NCBI GenBank assembly: GCA_026003195.1
Contig: BPGU01000003.1
Location: 536,763-600,762 of the forward strand
Direction of reading: 5' to 3'
Length of the DNA: 64,000 bases
DNA from: Armatimonadota bacterium
GTDB taxonomy: Bacteria; Armatimonadota; HRBIN16
In this document: positions 53,474-61,432 of the stretch, one piece after another
Layout: every line of letters starts with the position of its first letter
Position numbering within the stretch: the stretch's first letter is position 1
Notes under the pieces: model-generated
Seen by the model: the letters and a program-made list of their open reading frames with translations, nothing else
Told to the model about the DNA's origin: nothing
Database searches by the model: none
Translations under genes and position numbers: made by a program

Positions 53474-54252
53474 CCATCCTGCAACAACTGGTGGAACTCT
53501 CGCACTGGCTGGGAGCAGAGCATCGCGAACTGGCGATACTGGGCGAAGGTAATACTTCTGCCCTGGCTGAGGACGGCAAGACCTTCTATGTGAAAGCGAG
53601 CGGTACCCGCTTGATGGATATCGATGAAGATGGCTTCGTGCGGGTAGACCTGCAGAAGACCCTGCACGCGCTGGAGCACGCTGAGGAGAACGACCAAGCC
53701 ACCCGCGCCGCACTGGAAGCGAGCCGAATAGACCCCCACGAGAAGAAAATGCCGTCGGTGGAGACCTTCTTGCACGCCTATCTGCTTTCCCTGCCGGGTA
53801 TCCGATTCGTGGGGCATACGCATCCGGTAGCGGTCAACGCCCTGCTGTGTTCCCGGCAAGCAGAAGAGCTGATTGCCGGACGCCTCTTCCCGGACGAAAT
53901 CGTAGTGTGCGGTATCGCCCCGCTGTGGGTTCCGTACACCGACCCCGGTCTGCCCCTCGCCCGCGAACTGCGTCGGCGGGTAGAAGACTACGTGCAGCAG
54001 TACGGCGTATTGCCCAAAGTCATCCTCATGCAGAATCACGGATTGATTGCGCCGGCGGAGACCCCACAAAAAGTGATCGCTGCCACCGCCATGTACGTGA
54101 AAACCGCGAAGATACTTTTGGGTACAATGGCAGCAGGAGGACCCAACTTCCTCGCGCCTCATCACGTGGAACGGATTTATACCCGTCCGGATGAGGCGTA
54201 CCGTCAGCAAATCATCGCGCAGATGCAAGCGGCACGCGAAGGCACAGAGTGA
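53470..54252 (+). CDS. Class II aldolase/adducin-family protein
   Basis: A 260-residue protein. ATG 53470 overlaps the restriction-enzyme stop (ATGA), with GGAGG upstream. The zinc site is made of HTHP (two His) and NHG (LMQNHGLI), typical of class II aldolases such as L-fuculose- or rhamnulose-phosphate aldolases, preceded by LGEGNTSALAEDGKTFYVKASG. It probably cleaves a sugar phosphate or acid to a triose/C2 unit. The following dehydrogenase is 15 nt away. Substrate unknown. Confidence 0.87.
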   Translation: MTILQQLVELSHWLGAEHRELAILGEGNTSALAEDGKTFYVKASGTRLMDIDEDGFVRVDLQKTLHALEHAEENDQATRAALEASRIDPHEKKMPSVETFLHAYLLSLPGIRFVGHTHPVAVNALLCSRQAEELIAGRLFPDEIVVCGIAPLWVPYTDPGLPLARELRRRVEDYVQQYGVLPKVILMQNHGLIAPAETPQKVIAATAMYVKTAKILLGTMAAGGPNFLAPHHVERIYTRPDEAYRQQIIAQMQAAREGTE

Positions 54253-54267
54253 GAAGAGGTGAACACG

Positions 54268-56016
54268 ATGCATTCGGACAAACTGACCAGATACCGCAAG
54301 GCACAGCATCCTGTCCCCCAGAGAATGCTCCGCTGGCACCTGTATGGGGCAGGATTGGAGAATCTCGGCAGGAATGGACAGCCCGAAGAGGTTCCCGTGC
54401 CCGAACCCGGCGACGACGAATTGCTGGTGCGCATCGATGCGCTGGGGCTGTGCTTTTCCGATACGAAGGTGGTTTCGCTAGGTGAGAAGCATCCTCGCCT
54501 CGTGGGGCGCGACATGCAGAAAGACCCCGTCGTGCTGGGTCATGAGGCCTCCTGCACGGTGGTGAAAGTGGGCAAGAACCTGCAGGACAGATTCCACGTG
54601 GGGCAGAGGTTTATCGTACAGGCGGATGTGTTCTACAAGGGCAAAAGCATCGCCTACGGCTACGTACTGCCCGGCGCGATGACCCAGTACGGCATCATCG
54701 GCAAGGAGATTATCGAGGGTGACGAGGGATGCTACCTGCTACCTCTGCGGGATGAAGACGGTTATGTGGAAGCTGCACTGGTGGAACCGTGGGCGTGTGT
54801 GGTGGCGTCCTATTCCCAAAAACGTCGCCAGCACGTCCGGCACGATGGTGTAGCACTGCTGATTATGGGCGAGCGCATCCCGCATACCGACTTCACGTTG
54901 GGCGAGGCGGTAACAACTTCTCACCGCCCCCGCAAGGTGGTCGCCCTGAGCGCAGGCGGACAGGTGCGTGCGGAGCTGGTCAGGCTGGTTGCCGACTCGG
55001 GCATGGAGATGGTGGAAGACGAAGCCACTGTGGACGCCGCGCGTCGGCACGCCCCGGAAGGCGGTTATGATGATATCCTGTGCATCGGTGAACTGCCCCC
55101 CGAGGCGATAGAAGGCGTCTCCGACCTGCTGGCGAAAGGAGGCGTGCTGTGGGTGCTGCGCCGTACCCCGTTCGATCGCTGCCTGAGCCTGGATATCGGG
55201 CGTATCCATTATGATAGCCTCTGGGTGGTGGGTGCTTTCAGCGACAATCTTGCCGACGCCAACGCCGTTCCTCTGCGTAGTGACCTGCTGCCGGGCGGAA
55301 CCTGCTGGATGGTAGGCGGCGGCGGACCGATGGGGCAAATGCATGTGCAACGCGCGGTGCAGCATCCGAATCCCCCCGCGCTCCTCGTGGCAACGGATGT
55401 AGACTCGGTACGCCTGGAAGCAGTGCGTGAGCGCTACGCCCCCACCGCCGAACGAAGGGGCATCCGATTCGTCACCCTCAATCCCAAAGAGTTCGAACCG
55501 CAGGCGTTCCATCAAAAACTACTGGAGCTGACCGACGGTAAGGGATTCACTGACATCGTGAGCATGGTTCCTGTCGCCGATGTGGTCGCCGACTCTGCCA
55601 GACTGCTCGCCGATGGCGGCGTGTACAACATCTTCGCAGGGGTGGCACGTGGCGTGAAAGCCTGTCTGGACGTGAACGCTATCTGCGGACGTGGCGTGCG
55701 CTTCTTTGGCAGCAGTGGCTCCTCTCTGGCAGATATTCGCCTCACACTGGAGCAGATGGAGAGTGGGCTGCTGCAAACTCGCGCCTCGCTGGCAGCCATC
55801 GGCGGGATGAAGGCGGCGCACGAGGGCATCCAGGCGCTCATGGAAGCGCGCTTCCCCGGCAAGACGGTCATCTTTCCGCAAATACCAGACCTCCCCTTAA
55901 TGTCGCTGGCGGAACTGAAGGAAAAGTTTCCCACCGTGTATGCCAAATTAGAAGGCGGTCGCTTCTGGACGAAGGAGGCGGAGGAGGAGCTGCTGAGCTT
56001 GCTGTTGCCGGAGTAA
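54268..56016 (+). CDS. Long medium-chain dehydrogenase with extra Rossmann-like insert
   Basis: A 582-residue protein. I chose ATG 54268 with AGAGG upstream; GTG at 54259 is in frame but lacks a site. The N-terminal half is an MDR (zinc-type) catalytic domain: Cys62 in GLCFSD, GHE (91-93), and EPWACVVASY. A region of about 150 residues with a second alpha/beta fold (LLIMGERIP.., VVALSAGGQV, DDILCIGELPPEAIEG) is inserted before the NAD-binding motif VGGGGPMG (about residue 352). Usual MDR proteins have 340-420 residues. With the aldolase gene next door it fits a polyol or sugar-acid pathway. It is not known which Rossmann half binds NAD. Confidence 0.83.
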   Translation: MHSDKLTRYRKAQHPVPQRMLRWHLYGAGLENLGRNGQPEEVPVPEPGDDELLVRIDALGLCFSDTKVVSLGEKHPRLVGRDMQKDPVVLGHEASCTVVKVGKNLQDRFHVGQRFIVQADVFYKGKSIAYGYVLPGAMTQYGIIGKEIIEGDEGCYLLPLRDEDGYVEAALVEPWACVVASYSQKRRQHVRHDGVALLIMGERIPHTDFTLGEAVTTSHRPRKVVALSAGGQVRAELVRLVADSGMEMVEDEATVDAARRHAPEGGYDDILCIGELPPEAIEGVSDLLAKGGVLWVLRRTPFDRCLSLDIGRIHYDSLWVVGAFSDNLADANAVPLRSDLLPGGTCWMVGGGGPMGQMHVQRAVQHPNPPALLVATDVDSVRLEAVRERYAPTAERRGIRFVTLNPKEFEPQAFHQKLLELTDGKGFTDIVSMVPVADVVADSARLLADGGVYNIFAGVARGVKACLDVNAICGRGVRFFGSSGSSLADIRLTLEQMESGLLQTRASLAAIGGMKAAHEGIQALMEARFPGKTVIFPQIPDLPLMSLAELKEKFPTVYAKLEGGRFWTKEAEEELLSLLLPE

Positions 56017-56159
56017 TCCCCCTCTAGAAGAATAGAGGAGGTGCGCAATCCGAGTTTGTCCAGCCTGTTTCTTGCCTGCCTCCCGTGGTGAGTGATCTCC
56101 CGCAAAGTCGTTGGTGCCCTTGCCCTCTTCCCTGGGAGGGAAAGTGAGGAGGAGGCTCC
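56017..56159. other. Intergenic region between convergent genes
   Basis: Two small hairpins lie here: CCTCT..AGAGG (56021-56038) and CTTCCCT-ggg-AGGGAAA (56127-56143). No gene is seen. They may stop transcription from both sides, but neither has a U-tract. Confidence 0.35.
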
Positions 56160-57389
56160 TTACTCGTACCGCAGTGCCTCTATCGGGTTCAACCGCGAGG
56201 CGCGCCATGCGGGGTAGATGCCGAAGAAGATGCCCACCGCCGCCGAAAACAAGAAACCAGCGGTCGCCGCCCAGAGGGGCAGGTGGGTGGTCAACCCCTC
56301 ACCGCCGAACAGCTTCGCCTGCCGCGTGCCCCAGCCGATAAGCACACTGGCGCCCCATCCCAACAGGATACCGATGATGCCTCCCACTCCAGAAAGAGTC
56401 ATCGATTCGATAAGGAATTGCAGCAGGATATCGCGGTTGCGTGCGCCCACCGCCTTGCGAATGCCGATTTCGCGTGTGCGCTCAGCAACAGTAACCAGCA
56501 TGATGTTCATGATGCCGATACCGCCTACCAGCAGCGACAAACCCGCTATCGCGCCCACCACCAGCCCGAAGATGCTCAACACACGCCCGATGGAGGAAAG
56601 CAGCCGCTCCTGACTATCCACACGGAAGTAAGGCTGGTTGTCGTGGCGACGCATGAGCAGTTGCCAGATTTCATCCATCGTTTCGGTAGTGCGCTCAGGG
56701 TCGCGTGGCTGTGCGAAAATAACCGACACCAGGTCTATGCCCACGAACCGCTTCTGCAGGGAGGTGATGGGCACAAACACCCGTTTATCCCAGTCCTCGC
56801 CGAAGGTTCTGCCTTTGGGAGCGAGCACGCCCACCACCGTCGCGGAGACGCCCGCAATCTCTATACTCTCGCCAATCGGGTCACGGTCGCCGAACAACCG
56901 TTTCTGCACCTCTTTGCCCAGCACGCACACTTTCGCCCAGCTGTCCAGGTCCTCCTGAGTGATGAAACGCCCGCGCTCCACCTGCAGATTGTGCAGATAC
57001 AGATACTCCGGCTGGCAGCCATCCACGGTGGCGTCCATCTCCTCCGCACCATAGCGTATCTTCTGGTTGCCCACGTTGAACTCCGCGCTCACCATCTTCA
57101 CGCTGGGGCACTCCTGCAGAATCGCCTGCGCGTCTTCCATGCGCAGTCCCTCGATGCTGCCGGGCGTTTCCCCGCGCTTACGCAGGGAGGGGTCGTACAC
57201 GACGATGATCAGGCTGGAGCCCAGACGGCGAAACTCTTCCACGACTTTCGAACGCGCCCCCTCCACCAGCGACACCATCAGGATCACCGCTGCGACGCCG
57301 ATGATGACGCCTAACATGGTCAATAGCGAGCGCAGCTTGTGTCGGCGCAGGTTTGCCAGCGCGGTGAGAAAGGAGTCGATCAGGCTCAC
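56160..57389 (-). CDS. ABC transporter permease, MacB/FtsX type, no adjacent ATPase
   Basis: A 409-residue protein starting with GTG 57389, which overlaps the HlyD stop (GTGA), with GGAGC upstream. It has an N-terminal helix (RRHKLRSLLTMLGVIIGVAAVILMVS), a large periplasmic MacB_PCD domain, and three C-terminal helices with the FtsX pattern (LLVGGIGIMNIMLVTVAERTREIGIRKAVGA; VLPIEALRYE-like end, read LNPIEALRYE). It belongs to tripartite or lipoprotein-export type ABC systems. The ATPase (MacB N-terminal half or LolD) is not in the window, although it normally sits next to the permease. Confidence 0.87.
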   Translation of the reverse strand: MSLIDSFLTALANLRRHKLRSLLTMLGVIIGVAAVILMVSLVEGARSKVVEEFRRLGSSLIIVVYDPSLRKRGETPGSIEGLRMEDAQAILQECPSVKMVSAEFNVGNQKIRYGAEEMDATVDGCQPEYLYLHNLQVERGRFITQEDLDSWAKVCVLGKEVQKRLFGDRDPIGESIEIAGVSATVVGVLAPKGRTFGEDWDKRVFVPITSLQKRFVGIDLVSVIFAQPRDPERTTETMDEIWQLLMRRHDNQPYFRVDSQERLLSSIGRVLSIFGLVVGAIAGLSLLVGGIGIMNIMLVTVAERTREIGIRKAVGARNRDILLQFLIESMTLSGVGGIIGILLGWGASVLIGWGTRQAKLFGGEGLTTHLPLWAATAGFLFSAAVGIFFGIYPAWRASRLNPIEALRYE

Positions 57390-59113
57390 TGTTGGCGCTC
57401 CTCCCTGCTCTCTCCGTTGGATGAGCCGATGTTCATCTCGAACTGCTGGCGCTTCGGACCGGTGAACGGCTGAGGACGCACCTTCTCGCCCTCTTTCAGA
57501 CCTTCCAGAATCTCCACGAAGGCATCGCCGCGCAGACCGATTTTGACGGTGCGAGTCTCGTTTTTGTCCACTGTCTTGCCGTTCACCACCTCGCGATGCA
57601 CCACGCTCACCCGGGCGGTGCTGGCATCCACGAATTGCAACGCCTCTTTGGGCAGGCGCAGCACATTCTGCCGGCGCTCCACGATGATGCGGCACTTCGC
57701 GCTCATGCCGGGCTTCATGCGCGGGTCGGGTTTCTCGATCTCCACCTCTACAGGGAACTTGATGACCGCTCCGCCCGGTGCACCCTGCTGAGCTACCGCT
57801 GAAGCGGGAGCTACCTTGCGCACCTTGCCCTCGAACACCTCGTCGCGCAGGGCATCCAGCCGAATCTCCACCTTCTGCCCCACCTTCACCTTGCCGATGT
57901 CCACTTCGTTCACCTGCAGCTTGATACGCATGCGCGAGAGGTCGGCTATTTGCACCAGCGGCATCCCGGACGAGAAGGTGGCAACGCCTGAGGTGACCAG
58001 CTCGCCCGATTCGATATATCGCTGGGTGACTACGCCGCTCATCGGGGCGCGGATGACCGTATCCGCCAGTCGGGTGCGTGCCTCTTTCAGCGCGCTTTGC
58101 AGCTGCTCGACCGACGCCTGTGCCTGTTGCACCTCTTTCTCGCGCATGGGCAGTTGCACGCGGTTCGCCTCCGCCAGCTTCAACCTCATGCGGGCGTCTT
58201 CCAGCGCAGCACGGGCAGCCTCCACCTCTTTTTGGCGCAGTTCGTCGCGCTTCGCCTGGGCGCGTGCCTGTTCCAGAGCCGCTTTCGCCTGTTTCACTCG
58301 CGATTCCGCGTCTGCCCGCTGCAGGCGCAACTGCTCTTCCAGCGTTTGCAGGCGTTGCTCTGCCTGTTGCAGGCGTGCCTCGGCGGCGGTGATCTGTGTG
58401 GCGGCAAGGTCTACCTCGCGCTGGGAGACAAAACCCTTCGCCAGCAGCTGCTTCTGCCGCTCCAGCTGGCGTTTGGCGTCATCGCGCTGGGCACGCGCTT
58501 CGTCCACTGCCGCCTGTGCATCAGTGCGCAACTGCGGGTGGGTGACCTTCAGGAGCAGGTTCAGGTTATCCACCGCCGCCTGATAGCTGGCTTCCGCCTG
58601 CTCCAGTGCCGCCTGTGTCACCTCAGGTTGAGTCTGTGCTTCACGCAGCGCCTGCTCGTAGCGTATCTCGGCGGTGCGTACAGCGTTGCGCGCCTGCTCA
58701 ATCTGAGCAGCGGTATCGGTGGGCTGGTACGTGCTGAGCAGCTTTGCCTGCTCGAGCCGGGCGATGGCGGCGCGTAACTGCGCTTCCGTCTGGCGCAAGC
58801 TGGCTTCCGCCTCTACGGGGTCGATACGGGCGATCAGTTGTCCTTCGCGCACCACGTCGCCCGCTTCCACATTCAGGCTGAGGATGCGCCCGGCGATTTT
58901 GCTTTTCACTTCCACCTTGCGCAGCGGCTCCAGCACGCCCGACTCGGCAACGATAATCTCCACGTCGCCGCGAGAGACCTCTACCAGACGCGGTGGCGGT
59001 TTGGGCTTATGCAGCCAGCGATAGCCCCACCAGCCGGCAGCCCCCAGCAAGATCAAGAAAGGTAAACATCCAAACAAAAGCAACTTCGCTCTGCGTCGCA
59101 AAAAGGCTCTCAC
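57386..59113 (-). CDS. HlyD/MacA-like periplasmic adaptor
   Basis: A 575-residue membrane-fusion protein with GTG 59113 after GGGAGGAC. A membrane anchor (about residues 10-29) is followed by the biotinyl-lipoyl half-motif (VEVKSKIAGRIL), a very long coiled coil (about 95-330, Arg/Gln/Glu-rich heptads), and beta-barrel parts (VIRAPMSGVVTQRYIESGELVTSG, LQVNEVDIGKVKVGQKVEIRLDAL). It links an inner-membrane pump to outer layers. It overlaps the permease by 4 nt. The coiled coil is longer than usual in MacA. Confidence 0.87.
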   Translation of the reverse strand: MRAFLRRRAKLLLFGCLPFLILLGAAGWWGYRWLHKPKPPPRLVEVSRGDVEIIVAESGVLEPLRKVEVKSKIAGRILSLNVEAGDVVREGQLIARIDPVEAEASLRQTEAQLRAAIARLEQAKLLSTYQPTDTAAQIEQARNAVRTAEIRYEQALREAQTQPEVTQAALEQAEASYQAAVDNLNLLLKVTHPQLRTDAQAAVDEARAQRDDAKRQLERQKQLLAKGFVSQREVDLAATQITAAEARLQQAEQRLQTLEEQLRLQRADAESRVKQAKAALEQARAQAKRDELRQKEVEAARAALEDARMRLKLAEANRVQLPMREKEVQQAQASVEQLQSALKEARTRLADTVIRAPMSGVVTQRYIESGELVTSGVATFSSGMPLVQIADLSRMRIKLQVNEVDIGKVKVGQKVEIRLDALRDEVFEGKVRKVAPASAVAQQGAPGGAVIKFPVEVEIEKPDPRMKPGMSAKCRIIVERRQNVLRLPKEALQFVDASTARVSVVHREVVNGKTVDKNETRTVKIGLRGDAFVEILEGLKEGEKVRPQPFTGPKRQQFEMNIGSSNGESREERQQ

Positions 59114-59177
59114 ACTTGTCCTCCCTACCAGTCTGCTTGCAACCCTCTTTATATGACCGATTTAGGCGAGTGAAGTT

Positions 59178-60371
59178 TCACCGCACTGGGCTATCTCTTC
59201 GTATCCACCACCACAGCCACCCAGCCATACCGCACTGCGTTACCAGCTGGGCGTAGCCCGCTCCCGGCAGACCATGTGGAAGCCACCACCACAGGCAAAA
59301 GGCAAGGCATATCAGCCCCCCTGCTGCCACCATGCCCACCCACGCCGTTCGATGACGCACCAGCAACACCGCATTTCCCCACGCCACCACCGACGCCGGC
59401 ACCAGACACCACGCCAGCACCCGCAGGGCGTCGGAGGCGGGCGCATATTCTGCCCCATACAGCAGGCTGATCCAGAACTGTGCTCCACCGCTCAGCACCG
59501 CCGCCAAAAGCACCGCAACCGCCAGCATCCACCCAAGCACTCGCATCCCTATCGGGTGTGTCCCTTCCCCCTGCGAGGCAGCGACGGGAACCATCGCCAG
59601 CGCCATCGAACCCGCTACCAGATTGCTTGCCCACAACAGGGTGCTGGCGCTGCCGTACCAGCCTACACTCTGCGACCCGTAACGCATCCCGACGGCGAGG
59701 ATGTCCAGCCGCATGATGAGTCCATGACAGACATCAGCGACCGCCAGCGGCACGCCGAGAGCAAGTAGCAGTTTGCACACACGCCAGCGTATCTGTGCCC
59801 GTGGGAGAGGAAGTTTGTACAGATAGACAGCCAGCGCGAGTACACCGCCGGTCAGTACACCGAGCAAAGCTCCTGTCAAACCGAACCAGAACGCCCCTGC
59901 CGCTGCCAGCAACACGGTGGCAACACGCTCCACAACCACCGCCTGCGTTTCGATGTGCGCCTGAAGGCGTGCCCGAGCCACTCCCGCCAGCAACTGATGC
60001 ACGCAGGCTGCCGCCCAGTACGCCCCTGCCAGCGCGAGAGCTGTTCTCAGCCGAGCACCGGGATATATCCATCCCACCCCCCAGACGACAGCGCCCCACA
60101 GCAGGATAGCCTGTACCATCCGCAGACCGATGGCTGTACCCAGAACGGTGGATGAACGAGCACGACGTGCACCATGTCGCATCACCAGCGAGGAGATACC
60201 CATATCGGCAAGGGGCGCCAACGACCCGGCGATTGCCATCGCCTGCGTGAAATCTCCATAGGAAGCGGGAGCAAGCAGCCGTGCCAGCAACACGTTGTTC
60301 AGCAGTCCCAGCACGCGGGCAGCGAACTGTGCACCGAGCATCCACCGAGTGGTAAACCACCAGCTCCTCAC
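59178..60371 (-). CDS. Polysaccharide flippase (Wzx-like)
   Basis: A 397-residue membrane protein with about 12 hydrophobic segments, starting GTG 60371, which overlaps the nucleotidyltransferase stop by 4 nt (GTGA). The N-terminus (LGAQFAARVLGLLNNVLLARLLAPASYGDF) matches the polysaccharide-synthesis Wzx/MATE-like family. It should flip lipid-linked oligosaccharide across the membrane. It ends an operon of three exopolysaccharide genes. Substrate unknown. Confidence 0.84.
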   Translation of the reverse strand: MRSWWFTTRWMLGAQFAARVLGLLNNVLLARLLAPASYGDFTQAMAIAGSLAPLADMGISSLVMRHGARRARSSTVLGTAIGLRMVQAILLWGAVVWGVGWIYPGARLRTALALAGAYWAAACVHQLLAGVARARLQAHIETQAVVVERVATVLLAAAGAFWFGLTGALLGVLTGGVLALAVYLYKLPLPRAQIRWRVCKLLLALGVPLAVADVCHGLIMRLDILAVGMRYGSQSVGWYGSASTLLWASNLVAGSMALAMVPVAASQGEGTHPIGMRVLGWMLAVAVLLAAVLSGGAQFWISLLYGAEYAPASDALRVLAWCLVPASVVAWGNAVLLVRHRTAWVGMVAAGGLICLAFCLWWWLPHGLPGAGYAQLVTQCGMAGWLWWWIRRDSPVR

Positions 60372-61432
60372 AGCAGATTGACCTGACTGTTGTCTCCCAG
60401 CATCAGCCGCACGGCACGCGGTTTGCCCTCATCGCGACAGACGGTGACGTTGCGCCCCAACAGGCTGTCCTCCACCCGCGAGCCTACATTCAGGATGCGA
60501 CATCCCTCCAGAATCACGCTGTGCTCTATCTCGCTGGCGACGATTTGCACGCCGTCGGCGATAGAGGTGAAAGGACCGATGTAGGCGTTCTCTATCAGAC
60601 AGTTTGCGCCGATGATCACGGGCCCGCGAATCACACTGCGCACCACGCGCGTGCCCCCGCCAATGGATACCCGCCCATGCAGGCGCGATGTGGCATCCAC
60701 CTCGGCACGGATGTCGCGCTCGATGTCCTCCAGCAGGATGCGGTTCGCCTCCAAAATGGCGTCCAGGTTGCCCGTATCCTTCCACCATCCGCTGATGATG
60801 TGCGAGCGCACCTGATAACCGTGGTCGATGAGATACTGAATGGCGTCGGTGATTTCCAGTTCTCCTCGCGCGGAGGGACGGATGGCGTTCACCGCCTCGA
60901 AGATATGTCTGTCGAACATATATACACCCACCAGCGCGAGGTCAGAAGGAGGCTGCTTGGGCTTTTCGATGAGGCGTACCACCCTGTCACCTTCCAGCAC
61001 CGCTACGCCAAACTCCTGCGGGTTGGGCACGCGCGCCAGCAATATCTGAGCGTTGGGACGCATCTGCTCGAACTCGCGCACGAAGGGGGTAATGCCTTCC
61101 TTGACCAGGTTATCTCCCAGATACATGACAAACGGCTCTTCGCCCAGAAAATCCTGCGCTATTTTGACCGCGTGTGCCAGCCCAAGCGGTTCCGGCTGGT
61201 GAATGTAGGTCACACGGATACCCCACCGGCTACCGTCGCCCACTGCCTGCATAATCTCCTCGCGCGTATCGCCGACAATGATGCCCACATCGGTAATGCC
61301 GGCATCGCGTATCGCCTCGATGCCGTAGAAAAGCACCGGCTTATTGGCAATGGGGATTAGCTGTTTCGCGCCCGTGTAGGTAATCGGACGCAGGCGGGTA
61401 CCCTTGCCTCCACTCAGTATCAACCCTTTCAC
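60368..61432 (-). CDS. Glucose-1-phosphate nucleotidyltransferase, long RmlA-like with left-handed beta-helix
   Basis: A 354-residue protein starting GTG 61432 (GGAGG upstream), overlapping the Wzz stop by 4 nt. The nucleotidyl-transferase half starts LILSGGKGTRLRP, with LGDN in YLGDNLVKEG and a VGVYMFD. The C-terminal part is a left-handed beta-helix (hexapeptide) with isoleucine-rich turns. The 354-residue length matches long RmlA/RfbA homologues of archaea and thermophiles. It makes dTDP-glucose or a related NDP-sugar from the sugar-1-phosphate. No rmlB/C/D is in the window. Confidence 0.9.
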   Translation of the reverse strand: MKGLILSGGKGTRLRPITYTGAKQLIPIANKPVLFYGIEAIRDAGITDVGIIVGDTREEIMQAVGDGSRWGIRVTYIHQPEPLGLAHAVKIAQDFLGEEPFVMYLGDNLVKEGITPFVREFEQMRPNAQILLARVPNPQEFGVAVLEGDRVVRLIEKPKQPPSDLALVGVYMFDRHIFEAVNAIRPSARGELEITDAIQYLIDHGYQVRSHIISGWWKDTGNLDAILEANRILLEDIERDIRAEVDATSRLHGRVSIGGGTRVVRSVIRGPVIIGANCLIENAYIGPFTSIADGVQIVASEIEHSVILEGCRILNVGSRVEDSLLGRNVTVCRDEGKPRAVRLMLGDNSQVNLL

